DNA from: Solirubrobacterales bacterium
Lineage (GTDB): Bacteria; Actinomycetota; Thermoleophilia; Solirubrobacterales; Solirubrobacteraceae
NCBI GenBank assembly: GCA_027314825.1
Contig: DAHVAB010000200.1
Location: 1-5,130 of the forward strand
DNA: 5,130 bases
Direction of reading: 5' to 3'
Shown: one piece after another, positions 1 through 5,091 of the stretch
Layout: every line of letters begins with the position of its first letter
Numbering within the stretch: position 1 is the stretch's first letter
Program-made: the position numbers and the translations under genes
The notes under the pieces: model-generated
What the model saw: only the letters and a program-made list of their open reading frames with translations
Database searches by the model: none
What the model was told of the DNA's origin: nothing

Positions 1-548
1 TGACGCTGGAGCTGGCCGAGGAGCTGCGGCGGCTAGCGCCCTTCGGCGCCGGAAATCCGACGCCGCGCCTGCTCTGCCGGGACGCCATCTTCGCGCACGC
101 GCGAAAGATGGGCCAGGGTAAGCACGTGCGCTTCCAGGTGCGAAGCGGCGACGCGCACGCGGGCGCGGTCGCATTCGGGTGCGAAGGACGGCTGCCGGTC
201 GCCGAGGGCGTGAGCGTCCACGCCACCTTCACGCTGGAGGTCAACGAGTGGAAGGGCGTCGTCGAGCCGCGGCTGGTGCTCCGCCACGCGGTGGCGGCCG
301 ATGCCGAGCAGGAGGCCGTCGCGCGGGACGCTGTCGCGCAGGACGCCGACACCGAGGCCACCGGCGCGCGGGGCGGCCCGCCCGATGGTGAGCCGGGTGC
401 CGTTGCGCAGGGCGGGGTGTCGGATGGTGAGCCGGGTGCCGTCGCGCAGGGCGGGGTGTCGGATGGTGAGCCGGACGCCGTCGCGCAGAACGGGCCGCCA
501 GATGATGAGCCCGGTGCACAGGTTCAAATGGCGCTTGCCCTTCCGTAA
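1..548 (+). CDS. recJ: RecJ single-stranded-DNA exonuclease, C-terminal part (5' end outside window)
   Basis: RecJ is a 5'-3' single-strand DNA exonuclease acting in cytoplasmic recombination and mismatch/base-excision repair. Only the last 181 codons are present; the reading frame begins at base 3 and ends at TAA 546-548. The diagnostic segments are LAPFGAGNPTPRL near the left edge (bases about 36-74) and NEWKGVVEPRLVLRHA (about 243-290). These match the conserved 'PFGxGNPxP' and 'W.G..EPQLVL' signatures around the C-terminal OB-fold domain of RecJ. The catalytic DHH/DHHA1 domains would lie upstream and cannot be checked. After the OB fold, from about base 294, about 84 residues of Ala/Gly/Asp/Glu-rich sequence form a tail unlike a folded domain, containing four 13-residue repeats. 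The next gene, rsh, starts 9 nt after the stop. Identification is from motif recognition only; an isolated OB-fold protein is a less likely alternative. Confidence 0.9.
   Translation, partial: TLELAEELRRLAPFGAGNPTPRLLCRDAIFAHARKMGQGKHVRFQVRSGDAHAGAVAFGCEGRLPVAEGVSVHATFTLEVNEWKGVVEPRLVLRHAVAADAEQEAVARDAVAQDADTEATGARGGPPDGEPGAVAQGGVSDGEPGAVAQGGVSDGEPDAVAQNGPPDDEPGAQVQMALALP
372..527 (+). repeat. Four tandem 39-nt (13-codon) repeats in the recJ tail
   Basis: Four contiguous in-frame units occupy 372-410, 411-449, 450-488 and 489-527. They encode GGPPDGEPGAVAQ, GGVSDGEPGAVAQ, GGVSDGEPDAVAQ and NGPPDDEPGAQVQ. Units 2 and 3 are nearly identical at DNA level, while units 1 and 4 are more diverged at their ends, as expected when a tandem array expands from the middle. 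The unit length is a multiple of three, so copy-number change keeps the recJ frame. The encoded segment is acidic and Gly/Pro/Ala-rich, so probably disordered. Confidence 0.93.
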
Positions 549-558
549 CCTGTGTGTA
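523..558 (+). promoter_or_regulatory. Putative leaderless promoter for rsh overlapping the recJ stop
   Basis: A -10 hexamer TAACCT lies at 546-551 and fits the actinobacterial TANNNT pattern; its first three bases are the recJ stop codon. A -35-like TTCAAA (4 of 6 to TTGACA) lies at 523-528, exactly 17 nt upstream. The ATG at 558 falls 7 nt after the -10, where transcription should begin. No Shine-Dalgarno sequence precedes that ATG, which suits a leaderless mRNA, a common class in Actinobacteria. Inferred from sequence only; co-transcription with recJ plus translational coupling is the alternative. Confidence 0.5.
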
Positions 559-2924
559 TGAGCACAGATGCCGATCCGATCGGGACACCCGGGCAGGCGA
601 GCGTGGAGCACCCCCAGGGCACGCTGCCGGCGGGCGCGACACGGCCCGAGCTGACCGACCTGGAGCGGCGACTGCTCGGTGACCTGTTCGCGATCGTCTC
701 CGAGCACGCGCCCGGCAGCTCGGTGCAGATCGACCGCGGTCGCGTGGAAGAGGCCTTCGTCTTCGCATGCGAGCATCACGCCGACCAGCGGCGGCGCTCC
801 GGCGAGGACTTCATCGTTCATCCGGTGGGAGTCGCGCGGATCTGCGCCGGGATGCGCCTGGACACCGAGACGCTCTGCGCCGCGCTGCTGCACGACACCG
901 TCGAGGACACGACCGCCTCGATCGAGGAGGTGCGCGAGCGCTTCGGCGATGCGATCGCGACGATCGTCGACGGCGTCACCAAGCTGACCGGGATCACGTT
1001 CACCTCCCGGGATGAGGCGCAGGCCGAGAACTTCCGAAAGATGGTCGTCGCGATGGCCACCGACGAACGGGTGATCCTGATCAAGCTGGCCGACCGCCTG
1101 CACAACATGCGCACGATCGAGGCGCTGCCGAAGCAGAAGCAGATCGAGAAGGCGAAGGAGACGCTGGAGATCTACGCGCCGATCGCGCACCGGCTCGGCA
1201 TCCACGCCATGAAGTGGGAGCTGGAGGATCTCGCATTCGCCACCCTGCACCCCCGCAAGTACCAGGAGATAAAGGGGCTGGTCGCCCAGCAGCGCGCCGA
1301 GCGCGAGCGCTACGTGGCCGAGGCCGGCGAGTACCTGGCGCGCGAGCTGCGCTCGCTGGGAATCGAGGCGCAGATCTCAGGCCGGGCCAAGCACTTCTAC
1401 TCGATCTACTCGAAGATGACCCACAAGGGCAAGGAGTTCAACGAGATCTACGACCTGACCGCGATGCGGGTCACGGTCGAGTCGGTGAAGGACTGCTACG
1501 CCGCGGTCGGCGCGATCCACGCGCTCTTCAAGCCGCTGCCCGGCCGCTTCAAGGACTTCATCGCGATGCCCAAGTTCAACATGTACCAGTCGCTGCACAC
1601 GACGATCATCGGGCCGCAGGGCCGGCCGTTGGAGATCCAGATCCGCACCCACGACATGCACGAAGTCGCCGAGTACGGGGTGGCCGCGCACTGGATGTAC
1701 AAGCAGGGCCGCTCGAAGGTCGGCCAGCGAGGCGGTGGCGGCGGCTCCGGCTCGGGTGCCGGCGAGCGCCGCGGCGGGCCGGGCGGCGAGGCCAAGCAGA
1801 AGTGGCTGCGCTCGATCATCGACTGGCAGAAGGACCTCTCCGATCCGGGCGAGTTCATGCAGAGCTTCAAGAGCGACCTCTTCGAGGATGAGGTCTACGT
1901 CTTCACGCCGAAGGGCGAGGTCAAGTCGCTGGCCGCGGGGGCCACGCCGCTCGACTTCGCCTACGAGGTTCACACCGAGATAGGTCACCGCTGCGTCGGC
2001 GCGCGCGTCAACGGCAAGATCGTGCCGCTGCATTGCGAGCTGCGCTCCGGGGACATCGTCGAGATCCTCACCTCCAAGCGTGACCGCGGACCCTCCCGAG
2101 ACTGGCTGGCGCTGGTCAAGACGACCAGGGCGCGCAACAAGATCAAGCAGTTCTTCAAGGCGGAGACCCGCCAGGACACCGAGCACGCCGGTCGCGAGGC
2201 GCTCCAGCAGCACCTCAAGAAGCAGGGGCTGCCGGCCCAGCGGATCACCGGCTCCGGCCTGCTCGCCGACGTGATCCGGGAGATGGGCTACCGCAAGGCC
2301 GACGACTTCTACATCGCGCTCGGCAGCGCGAAGGTCTCCCCGAAGGTGGTCGTCGCCAAGGTGCTCACACGCCTCAAGCAGGGCGAGGCGGCCGATCAGG
2401 CCACCGCCGCCGGCGACCTGCTGAAGGTGGGACGCTCGCGCAGGCAGAGCACCCGCTCATCCGGGCAGTACGGGATCCGGGTGCAGGGCGTCGAGGATGT
2501 GATGCTGCGCCTGGCCAAGTGCTGCCGGCCGGTGCCGGGCGACCCGATCGTCGGCTACATCTCGCTGGGGCGCGGCATCACGATCCACCGCGAGGACTGC
2601 CCGAACGTGGCGCTGCTGCGGCGCAACCCGGAACGGTTTACCAGGGTCTCCTGGGAAGGCGAGCAGCAGAGCTCCTTCATCGTCGAGCTGCAGGTCGACG
2701 CCTGGGATCGCCACCGGCTGCTGGAGGACCTCTCGCGCGTCTTCTCCGAGTCGGGCACCAACATCCTGGAGGCGCGCTGCCTCTCCAATCCGCCGATGGT
2801 CAAGAACCGGTTCGTCGTCGAGGTGGCCGACACGCACACGCTCAAGAGCGCGATCACGCGCCTGCGCAACACGGAGTCGGTCTTCGACGCCTATCGCGTC
2901 ACGCCGGGCGTCGCCGGCGAGTAG
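558..2924 (+). CDS. rsh: Bifunctional (p)ppGpp synthetase/hydrolase (RelA/SpoT homologue)
   Basis: This cytoplasmic stringent-response enzyme transfers pyrophosphate from ATP to GDP/GTP and also hydrolyses (p)ppGpp. It has 788 residues, full length for the family. The HD hydrolase domain (about 50-205) has its HDxxED motif at 112-117 (HDTVED) and an upstream metal-binding His at 88. The synthetase domain (about 235-385) has GRAKHFYSIYSKM at 276-288, the RFKD motif at 330-333 and EIQIRTHDMHE. An RxKD motif (rather than ExDD) is typical of bifunctional enzymes, so both activities should be intact. A glycine-rich linker (389-411) precedes the TGS domain (about 445-507), a helical region, a zinc-finger/CC domain (Cys655, Cys656, His677, Cys681) and an ACT domain (about 707-780). 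The ATG at 558 is chosen because a leaderless promoter places transcription there; an in-frame GTG at 552 would add two residues and overlaps the -10 region. recJ precedes it, as in many bacteria. Confidence 0.97.
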   Translation: MSTDADPIGTPGQASVEHPQGTLPAGATRPELTDLERRLLGDLFAIVSEHAPGSSVQIDRGRVEEAFVFACEHHADQRRRSGEDFIVHPVGVARICAGMRLDTETLCAALLHDTVEDTTASIEEVRERFGDAIATIVDGVTKLTGITFTSRDEAQAENFRKMVVAMATDERVILIKLADRLHNMRTIEALPKQKQIEKAKETLEIYAPIAHRLGIHAMKWELEDLAFATLHPRKYQEIKGLVAQQRAERERYVAEAGEYLARELRSLGIEAQISGRAKHFYSIYSKMTHKGKEFNEIYDLTAMRVTVESVKDCYAAVGAIHALFKPLPGRFKDFIAMPKFNMYQSLHTTIIGPQGRPLEIQIRTHDMHEVAEYGVAAHWMYKQGRSKVGQRGGGGGSGSGAGERRGGPGGEAKQKWLRSIIDWQKDLSDPGEFMQSFKSDLFEDEVYVFTPKGEVKSLAAGATPLDFAYEVHTEIGHRCVGARVNGKIVPLHCELRSGDIVEILTSKRDRGPSRDWLALVKTTRARNKIKQFFKAETRQDTEHAGREALQQHLKKQGLPAQRITGSGLLADVIREMGYRKADDFYIALGSAKVSPKVVVAKVLTRLKQGEAADQATAAGDLLKVGRSRRQSTRSSGQYGIRVQGVEDVMLRLAKCCRPVPGDPIVGYISLGRGITIHREDCPNVALLRRNPERFTRVSWEGEQQSSFIVELQVDAWDRHRLLEDLSRVFSESGTNILEARCLSNPPMVKNRFVVEVADTHTLKSAITRLRNTESVFDAYRVTPGVAGE

Positions 2925-2983
2925 TCCGCGCAGGCCCGCCCGGATGGCTGCGCGCACGCTCGCCGACCGCCGGGGCGGATCCG

Positions 2984-3018
2984 GCCTCGCCGGTGAGCAG
3001 CCACGCCGGTTGCGAGGC
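2984..3018. terminator. GC-rich inverted repeat after rsh; possible terminator or operator
   Basis: A perfect 7-bp inverted repeat, GCCTCGC at 2984-2990 and GCGAGGC at 3012-3018, encloses 21 nt that can add a further short CGG/CCG pairing (2991-2993 with 3006-3008). No T-tract follows, so it is not a canonical intrinsic terminator, although GC-rich actinobacterial genomes often lack one. Its right arm overlaps the -35 of the thrC promoter (3010-3015), so an operator role is equally possible. Another small hairpin (CCGC 2967-2970 with GCGG 2975-2978) lies just upstream. The rest of 2925-2983 shows nothing recognisable. Confidence 0.35.
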
Positions 3019-3046
3019 GTCTGACCCGCTGGTATACTGTGCGGGC
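3010..3046 (+). promoter_or_regulatory. Extended -10 promoter driving the SAM riboswitch-thrC transcript
   Basis: The -10 TATACT at 3033-3038 matches the consensus at 5 of 6 positions and is preceded by TGG at 3030-3032, an extended -10 (TGn) element. A -35-like TTGCGA at 3010-3015 matches at 4 of 6, with an ideal 17-nt spacer. Transcription should start about 3045-3046, some 15 nt before the first base of riboswitch helix P1, which fits a dedicated promoter for the riboswitch leader. This TA-rich hexamer stands out in otherwise very GC-rich DNA. Confidence 0.78.
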
Positions 3047-3059
3047 AGCACACAGCTGG

Positions 3060-3154
3060 ACACATCCAGAGGGGTGGAGGGACTGGCCCTTTGAAGCCCC
3101 GGCAACCACCGTACCGCAGCGGGAAGGTGCCAATTCCAGATAGATGTGTGGCGG
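3060..3154 (+). promoter_or_regulatory. SAM riboswitch aptamer (SAM-I clan, P4-less, SAM-I/IV-like)
   Basis: The 5' leader of thrC contains the S-box core almost verbatim: CAGAG at 3067-3071, GGAGGGACTGGCCC at 3076-3089, GAAGCCCCGGCAACC at 3093-3107 and GGTGCCAATTCC at 3126-3137, then AGAT at 3138-3141. Helices seen: P1 3060-3066 with 3143-3149 (7 bp); P2 with GGGG 3071-3074/CCCC 3097-3100 and GGG 3079-3081/CCC 3087-3089 around the kink-turn; P3 with CACC 3107-3110/GGTG 3126-3129. The usual SAM-I pseudoknot can form between the P2 loop (CTGG 3083-3086) and CCAG 3136-3139. The P4 hairpin that SAM-I carries between AATTCC and AGAT is absent. A second pseudoknot, CCGC 3114-3117 in the P3 loop with GCGG 3151-3154 just beyond P1, resembles SAM-IV and SAM-I/IV variants. 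Binding of SAM is known for the family; subtype assignment is inference. Confidence 0.92.
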
Positions 3155-3206
3155 GCTTCACGTCTTATGCCACACGAAGCGGCAAGGCGACAAAGGAGCT
3201 TCGATG
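3143..3206 (+). promoter_or_regulatory. Candidate expression platform of the SAM riboswitch (translational)
   Basis: Three competing pairings can be drawn. GTGTGGC 3146-3152, which includes the 3' strand of P1, is perfectly complementary to GCCACAC 3169-3175; this would dismantle P1 and the second pseudoknot. CGAAGC 3175-3180 pairs with GCTTCG 3198-3203, closing a loop that holds the Shine-Dalgarno sequence and abutting the ATG at 3204. GAAGC 3176-3180 can instead pair with GCTTC 3155-3159, releasing the start. There is no hairpin followed by a T-run, so control of translation initiation is more likely than transcription termination. Which pairing belongs to the SAM-bound state is not decidable by eye. 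Confidence 0.5.
3192..3198 (+). promoter_or_regulatory. Ribosome-binding site of thrC
   Basis: AAAGGAG lies 5 nt before the ATG at 3204. It fixes that start over an in-frame ATG at 3144, which lies in the P1 strand of the riboswitch and has no such site. Its last base belongs to the GCTTCG/CGAAGC pairing that may hide it. Confidence 0.85.
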
Positions 3207-4517
3207 GCTGTGACACACCTTCAGTGCAAGGCTTGCAAGGCCGAGTATCCGCTAGAGGCGCGCTACGTCTGCGAGAGGTGCTTCGGACCGCTGGAGGCGG
3301 CCTACGACTACGAGAAGATCGGCCGCGACGTCGGCGAGCTGCGCCGGCGGATCCAGGGCGGGCCGCAGAACATGTGGCGCTATGCCGACTTCCTGCCGCT
3401 GGTGAGCGGCCCTCCCGGCCCGTCCGGCCGGCTGGCCTCCCGCGTCGGGCTTCCGACCGGCTGCACCCCGCTGATCCGCGCGGACCGGCTGGCCAAGCGG
3501 CTCGGCCTGCGCGAGGTGTGGGTCAAGAACGATGCCGCCAATCCCACCCACTCCTTCAAGGACAGGGTCGTCTCGGTCGCCGCCGCCCGGGCGCGGGAGC
3601 TCGGCTTCGAGGTGCTCGCTTGCGCCTCCACCGGCAACCTCGCCAATTCGGTCGCCGCCCACGCGGCTGCGCTCGGCCTCGACTCCTACGTGCTGATCCC
3701 CGCCGACCTGGAGGAGCAGAAGGTGCTCGCCACCGGCGTCTACGGCACGAAGGTGATCGCGATCGACGGCAACTACGACGACGTCAACCGTCTGTGCACC
3801 GAGATATCCGCCGAGCGCGACTGGGCGTTCGTGAACATCAACCTGCGCCCCTACTACGCGGAGGGCTCCAAGACGCTGGCGTATGAGATCGCCGAGCAGC
3901 TCGGCTTCGAGCTGCCGGATCGCGTCGTCGCCCCGATCGCCTCCGGCTCGCTCTACACGAAGCTCGCCAAGGGCTTCTCGGAGTGGCGCGAGATCGGACT
4001 GCTGCAGGGCGATCTGCCGCGCATGAACGGCGCTCAGGCGGAGGGCTGCGCCCCGGTCGCCAACGCCTACGCTGCCGGCGAGCAGGTCTGCCGTCCGGTC
4101 AAGCCGCAGACGATCGCCAAGTCGCTGGCGATCGGCAGCCCCGCCGACGGCCCCTACGCCCTCGACCTCGCACGCGAGAGCGGCGGCGGGATCGATGCCG
4201 TCTCAGACGATGAGATCAGGGACGGGATCGCACTGCTGGCCCAGACGACCGGCATCTTCACCGAGACGGCGGGCGGCGTCAGCACGGCGGTGCTGAGCAG
4301 GCTCGCCCAGGCCGGGGACATCGACCCGGACGAGCGGGTCGTGCTCGTGATCACCGGCGAGGGCCTGAAGACGCTGGACGCCGTGCGCGGCACCTTCGAG
4401 ACGACGGTCATCGCGCCGAGCTTCGAGGAGTTCGAGGCGGCCACCGAGGGGCTGCCTCAGCAACGCTCCAGCGATTCGCTGGGCGGCGCGCCAGCCGCGC
4501 TCGCCGGGCGCAGCTGA
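3204..4517 (+). CDS. thrC: Threonine synthase with N-terminal zinc ribbon
   Basis: This PLP enzyme of fold type II converts O-phosphohomoserine to threonine and phosphate, the last step of threonine synthesis in the cytoplasm. The protein has 437 residues. An N-terminal zinc-ribbon-like module has Cys8, Cys11, Cys23 and Cys26 (CKAC...CERC), followed by GPLEAAYDY, a pattern seen in long threonine synthases of many bacteria and archaea. The PLP lysine is Lys119 in NPTHSFKDR (113-121). STGNLANSVAAHAA (142-155) is the conserved substrate/PLP-binding loop, and IASGSL (245-250) and VITGEGLKT (382-390) lie in the cofactor-binding core. The last 20 or so residues look like an unstructured tail. It has its own promoter and a SAM riboswitch, and no other gene follows on this strand, so it appears to be monocistronic. 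A related PLP enzyme acting on phosphohomoserine in methionine synthesis cannot be excluded, given SAM control, but sequence features favour threonine synthase. Confidence 0.92.
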   Translation: MAVTHLQCKACKAEYPLEARYVCERCFGPLEAAYDYEKIGRDVGELRRRIQGGPQNMWRYADFLPLVSGPPGPSGRLASRVGLPTGCTPLIRADRLAKRLGLREVWVKNDAANPTHSFKDRVVSVAAARARELGFEVLACASTGNLANSVAAHAAALGLDSYVLIPADLEEQKVLATGVYGTKVIAIDGNYDDVNRLCTEISAERDWAFVNINLRPYYAEGSKTLAYEIAEQLGFELPDRVVAPIASGSLYTKLAKGFSEWREIGLLQGDLPRMNGAQAEGCAPVANAYAAGEQVCRPVKPQTIAKSLAIGSPADGPYALDLARESGGGIDAVSDDEIRDGIALLAQTTGIFTETAGGVSTAVLSRLAQAGDIDPDERVVLVITGEGLKTLDAVRGTFETTVIAPSFEEFEAATEGLPQQRSSDSLGGAPAALAGRS

Positions 4518-4535
4518 CGGCCGCCCGCTCAGTCG

Positions 4536-4554
4536 CGCGGCACGGTCAGCCGCG
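4536..4554. terminator. Hairpin between convergent genes; weak bidirectional terminator candidate
   Basis: CGCGGC at 4536-4541 pairs with GCCGCG at 4549-4554 around a 7-nt loop. It sits at the convergent end of thrC (stop 4515-4517) and the minus-strand gene, whose stop codon (4546-4548) is partly in the loop. No T-run follows on either strand, so termination here is a guess from position and symmetry. Confidence 0.3.
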
Positions 4555-5076
4555 GTACCTGACGGCGTAGGTGAGGGTCACCATCGTCGGCACATCTGCG
4601 CCCCGCAGCCTGCAGGTGAACCTCGTCTGCTTCGCTTTCACCGTTGGCGTGCACCGGTAGCCTTCGCTGGCATAGGGCATCTGGTAGCCGTTGTTGACGC
4701 CCTTGCGCACCACCCTGGCGACGGTTCGCCGGCTCCACCATCCCGATACCTTCATTTCCGGATTGAGCACCTTGACCCTCGCCATCACGGTGTTGCCGTG
4801 GGCGAGCGCGCCCTTCCTGACGGTGACCGTGTAGGAGCGTTTGATCGGCTTGACCGTCGCGGCCGCGGACAGGGCGGGCGTCACGGCGCAGCAGGCGCAG
4901 AGCACGACGGCGGCGATGGTTGGACGGGCGCCGCGCGGTGAGCCCGGGCGGGCACTGAGCAGCCGGCCCGGGCGGGCACTGAGCGGATGGCTCGGGCGGG
5001 CACTGAGCGGATGGCTCGGGCGGGGCCCGCCGCCTCTGCTGGGGCGGCGCGGAGCACGGCGAGTGGCGGAGGGCAT
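4546..5076 (-). CDS. Predicted exported protein of unknown function, repeat-bearing N-terminus
   Basis: This 176-residue protein is not recognised as a known family. Residues 1-52 are an Arg/Pro/Ser-rich, very basic extension containing 8-residue repeats (SHPLSARP, SHPLSARP, GRLLSARP at 21-44). Residues 53-70 form a hydrophobic stretch, followed by ALSAAA, which would suit signal-peptidase cleavage near residue 73. The remaining roughly 100 residues have alternating polar/hydrophobic stretches (SYTVTVRKG, VMARVKVL, MVTLTYAVRYRG) suggesting a small beta-rich domain, and two cysteines, Cys142 and Cys155, that could form a disulfide outside the cell. The ATG at 5076 is preceded by a good ribosome-binding site, which supports the long N-terminus; the alternative is a later, unannotated start nearer residue 50, but no ATG is available there. 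It is convergent with thrC, 28 nt apart, and has no evident functional link to it. The mature region uses more AT-rich codons than the neighbouring genes. Confidence 0.72.
   Translation of the reverse strand: MPSATRRAPRRPSRGGGPRPSHPLSARPSHPLSARPGRLLSARPGSPRGARPTIAAVVLCACCAVTPALSAAATVKPIKRSYTVTVRKGALAHGNTVMARVKVLNPEMKVSGWWSRRTVARVVRKGVNNGYQMPYASEGYRCTPTVKAKQTRFTCRLRGADVPTMVTLTYAVRYRG
4945..5024 (-). repeat. Tandem 24-nt repeats (three units plus partial) in the exported-protein gene
   Basis: On the plus strand the core CGGGCGGGCACTGAGC recurs at 4945, 4969 and 4993, and its first 8 bases again at 5017, giving an exact 24-nt period. In the minus-strand gene each unit is eight codons (SHPLSARP twice, then GRLLSARP), so copy-number change is frame-neutral. 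A degenerate fourth copy (GSPRGARP, residues 45-52) borders the hydrophobic segment. Confidence 0.93.
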
Positions 5077-5083
5077 GTGCGTT

Positions 5084-5091
5084 CCTTCCTT
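5084..5091 (-). promoter_or_regulatory. Ribosome-binding site of the exported-protein gene
   Basis: Read on the minus strand, AAGGAAGG lies 7 nt upstream of the ATG at 5076. It decides the start and argues that the basic repeat-bearing N-terminus is translated. No convincing -10 or -35 is visible in the remaining bases to the window edge (5092-5130), so the promoter probably lies outside. Confidence 0.75.

Noticed and set aside
372..527. CRISPR array
   Set aside because: The units are directly abutting, in-frame coding repeats without unique spacers; the same applies to 4945-5024.
552..557. GTG start for rsh at 552
   Set aside because: It adds only two residues, has no ribosome-binding site, and would lie upstream of the predicted transcription start at 558.
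33..1250. 405-codon minus-strand open frame opposite recJ and rsh
   Set aside because: It lies antisense to two well-identified genes, has Arg/Leu/Asp-rich shadow composition, and its frame is open because of third-position GC bias.
1377..2213. 278-codon minus-strand open frame opposite rsh
   Set aside because: Antisense shadow of conserved Rsh synthetase/TGS codons; no recognisable motif.
3060..3154. T-box leader for thrC
   Set aside because: There is no specifier stem or T-box sequence; the S-box core motifs account for the conserved bases.
3144..3203. Upstream in-frame ATG (3144) extending threonine synthase by 20 residues
   Set aside because: The codon lies in the P1 3' strand of the riboswitch and lacks a ribosome-binding site; the ATG at 3204 has AAAGGAG 5 nt upstream and begins just before the zinc ribbon.
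4890..4901. Lipoprotein signal (lipobox) around Cys60-Cys63 of the exported protein
   Set aside because: The residues before Cys62 are LCA, not a canonical lipobox, and the hydrophobic stretch before it would be too short; a Sec-type signal ending at ALSAAA fits better.
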